This document shows positions 6,376 to 10,264 of a DNA stretch of 10,264 nt, piece by piece. The stretch is from assembly GCA_900553775.1 (NCBI GenBank), contig USEZ01000061.1, forward strand, positions 1 through 10,264. The letters run 5' to 3'. Within the stretch, counting starts at the first letter, position 1, and each line of letters opens with the position of its first letter. The stretch comes from an uncultured Slackia sp. GTDB taxonomy: Bacteria > Actinomycetota > Coriobacteriia > Coriobacteriales > Eggerthellaceae. A program made the position numbers and the translations under genes. The notes under the pieces were generated by a model. The model was given only the letters and a program-made list of their open reading frames with translations. It was not told the origin of the DNA and made no database searches.

Positions 6376-6952
6376 TCAGGCGGCCTCGCGTTCGTTTCGG
6401 CCATCGGTCTGTCTGCCGCGTTTTTGCAGGAATTTCTTCACAAGGAAGACGGCCGCTATGCCGCATGCCGTGCCGAGGACGATGCCCCCGCAGATGTCAC
6501 TGGGGAAATGCACGCAGAGATACAGGCGGGAGAATGGCTCCGAGCAAAGGGACGGCTTTCAGCCATGCGGGGCGCAGGGGCGCCAGGCATAAAACCGTCG
6601 CGGCGGCGAACGAGCTTGCCGTGTGCCCGGAAGGAAACGAGAAGCTCGGCGGCGGCGCGACGAGCCCGAGGGAAAGCGACGGGTCGATCAGAAACGGCCG
6701 CGCACGTTCGACGATGTTTTTGACGAACGCTTCGCCGATAAGCGCCGTGAAACAGACCGCGACGACGATGGCGATGCCGTAGGGGCGGTAGCGCTTCGTG
6801 CATGCGAGCGCGACGGCCGCGACCAGCCAGACGAACGCCATATTGCCGAAGGAGGTGACGGTCGGCATGAGCGCGTCGAGCGCGGGCGTGGCGACAGACT
6901 CCCTGATGGCATGAAGAATGGATAGGTCGATGTTCGTGATGGCCTCAAGCAT
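6376..6952 (-). pseudogene. PAP2-family phosphatase gene, frameshifted
   Basis: From ATG 6952 the minus strand encodes a membrane protein with at least two hydrophobic segments and PAP2 motif 1 (KNIVERARP, the KX6RP pattern) and motif 2 (FPSGHTASS). The frame then ends early at 6497. Motif 3, SRLYLCVHFPSD (the SRX5HX3D pattern), lies in another frame that runs to TGA 6376-6378. The break is at about 6528-6537, in a GA run on the plus strand (TC on the coding strand). Restoring two bases, for example one TC unit, joins the frames as GAILSRLYLCVHF, giving about 192 aa, normal for small PAP2 proteins that dephosphorylate lipid or undecaprenyl pyrophosphate. As it stands, the product loses a catalytic motif. 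It may be a real pseudogene or a sequencing error. The ATG at 6961 is an alternative start. The substrate is not decidable. Confidence 0.85.
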
Positions 6953-6959
6953 GACGGGC

Positions 6960-6965
6960 ATTGTA
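6960..6965 (-). promoter_or_regulatory. -10 box placed for a leaderless PAP2 transcript
   Basis: On the minus strand TACAAT (6965-6960) stands seven bases before ATG 6952, so the expected transcription start is at or next to the A of that ATG. No Shine-Dalgarno sequence precedes either ATG. No good -35 is seen. The spacer region contains two GGCGCC palindromes (6968-6973 and 6978-6983), separated by four bases. Confidence 0.45.
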
Positions 6966-6983
6966 CCGGCGCCCGCCGGCGCC

Positions 6984-7183
6984 TTCGGTGACGGGCGGGA
7001 AACGAATGGCCGCATTTCCGAATCGGGCATTTGCCGCCTTGGTGCGGATTTTTCGACGGCCGGGCGATTCGCCGGCCGATGCCGGCAGGACGCTGCCCCT
7101 GGGTTTGAAGCTGGCGCCTTTCTTCGCACCTCGCGACGGAAGGCCCGCTTTGCGCGCCGTCGTGTGCAACGGGGCCGCGCCGT
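6984..7183. other. Intergenic stretch without a supported gene
   Basis: Between the start of the PAP2 gene and the metY terminator I see no protein family, RNA gene or clear promoter. A 59-codon frame from ATG 7006 on the plus strand has only a weak GGGCGGG upstream and no recognisable motif, so I do not call it. Confidence 0.5.
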
Positions 7184-7217
7184 AAAAGCCCCCGTTTTCG
7201 AACGTGAAAACGGGGGC
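7184..7217 (-). terminator. Rho-independent terminator of metY
   Basis: A perfect 12-bp stem, GCCCCCGTTTTC (7188-7199) with GAAAACGGGGGC (7206-7217), encloses a 6-base loop. On the minus strand it is followed by TTTT (7187-7184). It lies about 57 bases past the metY stop codon, in the correct orientation. Confidence 0.93.
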
Positions 7218-7273
7218 CGTGCGTAAGGCGATGTCGGGATTGCCGATTCGAGAAGGCTTGGAATGCGCCTGCC

Positions 7274-8554
7274 CTAGACCGTTTCGAGAGCCTGGGCGAT
7301 ATCGGCGATCAGATCCTCGGTGGATTCGATGCCGCAGCTCATGCGTACCAAATCGGCGCCGATGCCCGCTGCGGCGAGTTCTTCGTCGTTCATCTGGCGA
7401 TGGGTGGAGCTTGCAGGATGCAGGCAGCATGTGCGCGCGTCGGCGACGTGCGTGGCGATCTGCGCAAGCTTGAGCGCCGCCATGAACTTCTCCGCCGCAG
7501 GACGGCCGCCCGCGATGCCGAAGCTCACGACGCCGCAACCGCCGTTCGGCAGGTATTTCTGCGCGAGTTCGTAGTAGGGGTCGCTTTCAAGGCCCGAGAA
7601 ACGCACCCAGGAAACCTTGGGGTGCGCCTGCAGGAATTCGGCGACGGCTTGGCCGTTTTTGCAATGCTGCGCCATGCGCACGTGCAGGCTTTCAAGGCCC
7701 ATGTTCAGCAAGAAGGCGTTCTGGGGGCTCTGGATGCTGCCGAGGTCGCGCATGAGCTGGGCGGTCGCCTTGGTGATGAAGGCGCCTTCATTGCCGAAGC
7801 GCTCGGCGTAGGTGACGCCGTGGTAGCTCTCGTCGGGCGTGGTGAGGCCGGGGAATGCATCGGCGTGCGCCATCCAGTCGAACTTGCCCGAGTCGACGAT
7901 GCATCCGCCGACGCCCGCGCCGTGGCCGTCCATGTATTTCGTGGTGGAGTGCGTCACGATGTCGGCGCCCCATTCGAAGGGACGGCAGTTCACGGGCGTG
8001 GGGAAGGTGTTGTCCACGATCAGAGGCACGCCGTGGGCGTGCGCGGCGCTTGCGAATTTCTCGATATCGAGCACGGCGAGCGCGGGGTTGGCGATGGTTT
8101 CGCCGAAGACCGCCTTGGTGTTGGGCTGAAACGCCGCGTCGAGCTCTTCGGGCGTGCAGTCGGGAGACACGAACGTGCTCTCGATGCCCATGCGCTTCAT
8201 CGTGACGGCGAGCAGATTATAGGTTCCGCCGTAAATGGCCGAGCTTGCCACGATGTGGTCGCCTGCGTTGGCGATATTGAACATGGCGAAGAAGTTGGCC
8301 GCCTGGCCTGAACTGGTGAGCATGGCCGCCGTGCCGCCTTCGAGCTCGCAGATCTTCGCTGCCACGTAATCGTTCGTGGGGTTCTGCAGACGCGTGTAGA
8401 AATAGCCCGATTCTTCGAGGTCGAAAAGGCGCCCCATATGTTCGGAGGTGTCGTATTTCCAGGTGGTGGATTGATAGATCGGAATCTGGCGCGGTTCGGC
8501 GTCGCCGGGGCGATAGCCTCCCTGCACGCACGTGGTGCCGATACGCTCGGTCAT
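7274..8554 (-). CDS. metY: O-acetylhomoserine sulfhydrylase (MetY), PLP-dependent
   Basis: This 426-aa protein has the length of O-acetylhomoserine aminocarboxypropyltransferase, which uses sulfide and O-acetylhomoserine to make homocysteine in the cytoplasm. It belongs to the Cys/Met-metabolism PLP enzymes. Visible features are the N-terminal QIPIYQSTTW, the YTRLQNPTND substrate and PLP loop, the SSGQAA cofactor-phosphate region, the VDNTFPTP segment with the PLP-contact Asp, and the PLP lysine Lys206 in HSTTKYMDGHG. The C-terminal CCLHPASSTHRQ is typical of MetY. ATG 8554 is preceded on its strand by AGGAG about six bases away; the open frame upstream extends over the intergenic region and into metA, and is not real. 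It is divergent from metA, which probably makes its substrate, and has its own terminator. All family landmarks are intact. Confidence 0.96.
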   Translation of the reverse strand: MTERIGTTCVQGGYRPGDAEPRQIPIYQSTTWKYDTSEHMGRLFDLEESGYFYTRLQNPTNDYVAAKICELEGGTAAMLTSSGQAANFFAMFNIANAGDHIVASSAIYGGTYNLLAVTMKRMGIESTFVSPDCTPEELDAAFQPNTKAVFGETIANPALAVLDIEKFASAAHAHGVPLIVDNTFPTPVNCRPFEWGADIVTHSTTKYMDGHGAGVGGCIVDSGKFDWMAHADAFPGLTTPDESYHGVTYAERFGNEGAFITKATAQLMRDLGSIQSPQNAFLLNMGLESLHVRMAQHCKNGQAVAEFLQAHPKVSWVRFSGLESDPYYELAQKYLPNGGCGVVSFGIAGGRPAAEKFMAALKLAQIATHVADARTCCLHPASSTHRQMNDEELAAAGIGADLVRMSCGIESTEDLIADIAQALETV

Positions 8555-8602
8555 GGGTGCTCCTAACTCGCAAGGGACGGTATGAACGAAAGTCCATCGA
8601 GC

Positions 8603-8608
8603 ATTATA
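8603..8608 (-). promoter_or_regulatory. -10 box of metY
   Basis: A perfect TATAAT on the minus strand (8608-8603) would start transcription near 8595, giving a leader of about 40 bases before ATG 8554. No strong -35 is seen. The leader is too short for a SAM riboswitch. Confidence 0.6.
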
Positions 8609-8672
8609 GTGAGATGCATGCTGCTTTTGCCGACTAAAGTGTTTCGAATAGGAAAAACCGCATCGTGCGAAC

Positions 8673-8696
8673 GCGCGGCCGCAGCGTGCGCGGCCG
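8673..8696. repeat. Direct repeat GCGCGGCCG in the metY-metA intergenic region
   Basis: GCGCGGCCG occurs at 8673-8681 and 8688-8696, 15 bases apart, and each copy contains the palindrome CGGCCG. It sits in the middle of the divergent promoter region, a plausible place for a regulator, but base composition alone could produce it. Confidence 0.35.
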
Positions 8697-8766
8697 ATTG
8701 GAGGCCGTGCGCATTGCTCCCGCTTCGTGTCGCAAGCGGCGGCAGTCGAAACGCGATATCGGACGA

Positions 8767-8790
8767 GGGGCGGGTCTTTCGCCCCGTTTT
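8767..8790 (+). other. Terminator-like hairpin upstream of the metA promoter
   Basis: GGGGCG (8767-8772) pairs with CGCCCC (8780-8785) around a 7-base loop, followed by GTTTT. It lies just before the metA -10 box. With no plus-strand gene upstream to terminate, its role is unclear; it may be part of a regulatory region. Confidence 0.35.
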
Positions 8791-8804
8791 CCGACGCTTT
8801 GCCG

Positions 8805-8810
8805 TACAAT
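8805..8810 (+). promoter_or_regulatory. -10 box of metA
   Basis: TACAAT, one change from consensus, would start transcription near 8818 and give a leader of about 60 bases. A small hairpin in that leader pairs 8836-8843 with 8848-8855 (5 G-C pairs plus weaker outer pairs) and ends in TTTT. No riboswitch fold is recognised. Confidence 0.5.
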
Positions 8811-8878
8811 AAAGCGCATTCGACGCATTTCATGCAAGCGCGCCTTCGCGCGTTTTCGCGGAAAAGAGGAGCACCCCT

Positions 8879-9820
8879 ATGCCTATCAGAATCCCCGACG
8901 CTTTGCCGGCAACCTCTATTCTCGAAGGCGAGAACATCTTCGTCATGACGGAGCATCGCGCGATGCACCAGGACATCCGCCCGTTGCGCGTGCTGCTGCT
9001 CAATCTCATGCCTACCAAGATAATCACCGAGACGCAGATCATGCGCAAGCTTTCCAATACGCCTTTGCAGATCGAGGTGGAGCTTCTGCGCATCGCGAGC
9101 CATCAGTCGAAAAACGTTTCGGCCGACCACCTCGAAACGTTCTATCGCACGTTCGACGAAGTGCGCGATATGCGCTATGACGGCATGATCATCACGGGCG
9201 CTCCGGTGGAAACGCTCGAGTTCGAAGCGGTGGACTACTGGCCCGAGCTGGTGGAAATCATGGATTGGAGCCTGACCAACGTGCACAGCGTATTCCATGT
9301 GTGCTGGGGTGCGCAGGCGGCGCTCTACCATCATTACGGGGTGCAGAAGCACAATCTCGACAAGAAGTGCTTCGGCGTGTTCGAAAACCGTCTCATCAAG
9401 CCATCGTCCCCGTTGGTGCGCGGTTTCAACGACGTTTCCATGATGCCGCACTCGCGCCATTCCGAAACGCGCTACGAAGACATCGTGGCCAACCAGAAGC
9501 TCGAGGTCATTTCGTATTCGGACGAATGCGGCGTCTCGATCGCGAAAAGCATCGACTCCAAGCATTTCTTCGTGTTCGGCCACCCCGAGTACGACGCCGA
9601 CACGCTCATGGCCGAGTACGAGCGCGATATCGCGAAAGGCCTGGACATGCCGCTGCCTCGCCACTACTTCCCGAACGACGATCCGACGCAAGCCCCTCGC
9701 GTCACCTGGCGCGCGCACGCGCAGCTGTTGTATACGAACTGGTTGAACTATTATGTGTACCAGACCACGCCCTACGATTTGGCGAAAGTAGGCACCGAAG
9801 AGGACAGCGTCCATGAGTGA
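8879..9820 (+). CDS. metA: Homoserine O-acyltransferase MetA (predicted acetyl-CoA type)
   Basis: This 313-aa protein is full length for the MetA family, which acylates homoserine in the first committed step of methionine synthesis. The nucleophile Cys142 is in HVCWGAQAA, and His235 and Glu237 of the catalytic set are in FGHPEYD; Lys47 lies in LMPTKIITETQ. Residue 111, in TGAPVETLEF, is Glu. Structure and mutagenesis work on B. cereus and E. coli MetA tied Glu111 to acetyl-CoA and Gly111 to succinyl-CoA use, so I predict homoserine O-acetyltransferase, which suits MetY nearby. ATG 8879 has AAGAGGAG (8864-8871) seven bases upstream. Its last eight bases overlap the start of a small gene. It is divergent from metY, and both genes share AGGAGCACCC before their start codons. 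The protein is intact. Confidence 0.97.
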   Translation: MPIRIPDALPATSILEGENIFVMTEHRAMHQDIRPLRVLLLNLMPTKIITETQIMRKLSNTPLQIEVELLRIASHQSKNVSADHLETFYRTFDEVRDMRYDGMIITGAPVETLEFEAVDYWPELVEIMDWSLTNVHSVFHVCWGAQAALYHHYGVQKHNLDKKCFGVFENRLIKPSSPLVRGFNDVSMMPHSRHSETRYEDIVANQKLEVISYSDECGVSIAKSIDSKHFFVFGHPEYDADTLMAEYERDIAKGLDMPLPRHYFPNDDPTQAPRVTWRAHAQLLYTNWLNYYVYQTTPYDLAKVGTEEDSVHE

Positions 9821-10025
9821 CTCCCAGCGCAAACCGCGCTACATCCTGCGACCGGTGGTGACGCCGGTCGCAGGCGCGCAGCCGACTAAGAGCGCGGCTT
9901 CGAAGTCCGAAGCGTCATCCGACCCGTTCCTGCGCCCCGCCCAGGAAGACGACGACGGCTACGACCCGTTCAGCGACCGCCCGCCAACCCCCGAGCCGAC
10001 CTTCCAGGAAGACCCTTGGCGATAA
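9813..10025 (+). CDS. Small low-complexity protein, overlaps metA
   Basis: A 70-aa frame starts at ATG 9813 inside the end of metA (overlap 9813-9820), with GAAGAGGA just before it in the metA 3' end as a possible ribosome binding site. It has a basic start (RKPRYILRP) and an acidic, Pro-rich remainder that is probably disordered. It carries DPF at residues 37-39, DPF at 51-53 and DPW at 67-69, spaced 14 and 16 residues apart, the last at the C-terminus. No membrane segment or signal peptide is visible. I do not recognise a family. The overlap suggests translational coupling to metA, but whether its function relates to methionine is unknown. Codon usage matches its GC-rich neighbours, which supports coding. 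Confidence 0.7.
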   Translation: MSDSQRKPRYILRPVVTPVAGAQPTKSAASKSEASSDPFLRPAQEDDDGYDPFSDRPPTPEPTFQEDPWR

Positions 10026-10081
10026 GAGAACTTCCTCTTTCATTTGATCCTCGATTATGCTCTTTTTTCAGCTGTTTTTTA
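10026..10081 (+). other. AT-rich spacer between the metA operon and the antitoxin gene
   Basis: The sequence is much more AT-rich than anything upstream and contains several T runs (10063-10068, 10075-10080). AAGAG (10024-10028) can pair with CTCTT (10035-10039), too weak for a confident terminator of the metA unit. I see no gene here. Confidence 0.4.
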
Positions 10082-10106
10082 TGCTATAATATCGGCATAG
10101 ATAGCA
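10080..10106 (+). promoter_or_regulatory. Extended -10 promoter with nested inverted repeats (possible antitoxin operator)
   Basis: TATAAT at 10085-10090 preceded by TGC gives a strong extended -10 box. Two inverted repeats cover it: TATGC (10080-10084) with GCATA (10095-10099), and TGCTAT (10082-10087) with ATAGCA (10101-10106). Toxin-antitoxin modules of the Phd/YefM type are usually repressed by the antitoxin at palindromes over the promoter, so this is the natural operator position. Confidence 0.6.
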
Positions 10107-10135
10107 ACCGGAGAAAACCGAAAGGAGGAATCGCC

Positions 10136-10264
10136 ATGCCCCTCACAGTCAAAGCATCGGAAGCCCGCGCGCAATTTCCGACCATTGCAAAGCGCGTGTA
10201 TGAGGACAATATCGAGGTAACGGTCATCAAGGGAAGCAAACCCTATGTAAAAATCGTTCCCATC
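10136..10264 (+). CDS. Type II toxin-antitoxin antitoxin, Phd/YefM family, 3' end cut
   Basis: The first 43 residues are visible: MPLTVKASEARAQFPTIAKR, then a YEDN turn and ITV-like strands ending in KPYVKIVPI at the window edge. This is the Phd/YefM N-terminal DNA-binding fold (TASEARANF-type helix, then the strand with GKPVAVLVP-like end). The ATG has an excellent AAAGGAGG (10120-10128 region) about seven bases upstream. The antitoxin should bind its own promoter and neutralise a toxin encoded downstream, outside the window. The lower GC content suggests horizontal acquisition relative to the metA region. The toxin type cannot be known from here. Confidence 0.88.
   Translation, partial: MPLTVKASEARAQFPTIAKRVYEDNIEVTVIKGSKPYVKIVPI

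Noticed and set aside
6525..6540. Programmed +1 frameshift in the PAP2 gene
   Set aside because: A +1 shift would read LRLYL and lose the motif-3 Ser, so loss of bases is the better explanation.
7006..7185. Small protein gene on the plus strand between PAP2 and metY
   Set aside because: There is no convincing ribosome binding site or recognisable motif, and it runs into the metY terminator.
7400..8311. Plus-strand open frame of 303 codons inside metY
   Set aside because: It is antisense to the conserved MetY domain and its composition is that of a GC-rich shadow frame.
8217..8597. Possible upstream ORF in the metY leader, starting at 8597 on the minus strand
   Set aside because: It starts at the expected transcription start, has no ribosome binding site, and runs 126 codons into metY in the wrong frame.
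8555..8878. SAM riboswitch between metY and metA
   Set aside because: The predicted leaders are about 40 and 60 bases, and I see no conserved riboswitch core on either strand.
8555..9832. N-terminal extension of metY to 852 codons
   Set aside because: The extension is antisense to metA, has no family similarity, and MetY is full length from ATG 8554 with a good ribosome binding site.
1..10264. CRISPR array, insertion sequence, integrase or attachment site
   Set aside because: No regularly spaced repeats, transposase or integrase motifs, or terminal inverted repeats were seen.

Overview
The window is GC-rich and densely coded. Strong Shine-Dalgarno sites, Actinobacteria-like codon use and the gene set (a YbaK deacylase, BaiN/HI0933-type and COG2509-type flavoproteins, a YusI/ArsC-like protein, a short type II MurB, a MetY/MetA pair) suggest a gut actinobacterium of the class Coriobacteriia, probably Eggerthellaceae. 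This is inferred from protein character and base composition, not from a search.

Layout from left to right. (1) The 3' end of a membrane protein (1-467) is closely followed by a Cys-tRNA deacylase, ybaK (473-961). (2) A complete tRNA-Glu(UUC) gene (1109-1183) has its own promoter-like sequence and a strong intrinsic terminator. (3) A tight redox cluster follows: an 82-aa protein with eight cysteines (1416-1664), an HI0933/BaiN-type FAD oxidoreductase (1668-2915), a COG2509-type FAD dehydrogenase (2948-4621), and a thioredoxin-fold ArsC/Spx/YusI-type gene that is frameshifted (4720-5075). (4) murB (5241-6197) is preceded by a terminator-like hairpin that leaves no room for a promoter after it. 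(5) On the minus strand lies a PAP2-family phosphatase gene, also frameshifted (6376-6952), with a -10 box placed as for a leaderless transcript. (6) A methionine locus has metY on the minus strand (7274-8554) and, divergent from it, metA (8879-9820). metA overlaps a 70-aa low-complexity protein gene (9813-10025). (7) At the right edge, base composition drops to AT-rich and a Phd/YefM-type antitoxin gene starts (10136 to beyond the window) behind a strong extended -10 promoter with nested inverted repeats.

The metA/metY pair makes metabolic sense together. MetA carries Glu at position 111, the residue associated with acetyl-CoA rather than succinyl-CoA use, so it should make O-acetylhomoserine, the substrate of MetY, which adds sulfide to give homocysteine. 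The cluster at 1416-5075 looks like a thiol/flavin redox group of unknown substrate.

Two independent frameshifts in 10 kb, in the ArsC-like and PAP2 genes, are the main anomaly. They are either real short deletions or errors in a draft assembly.
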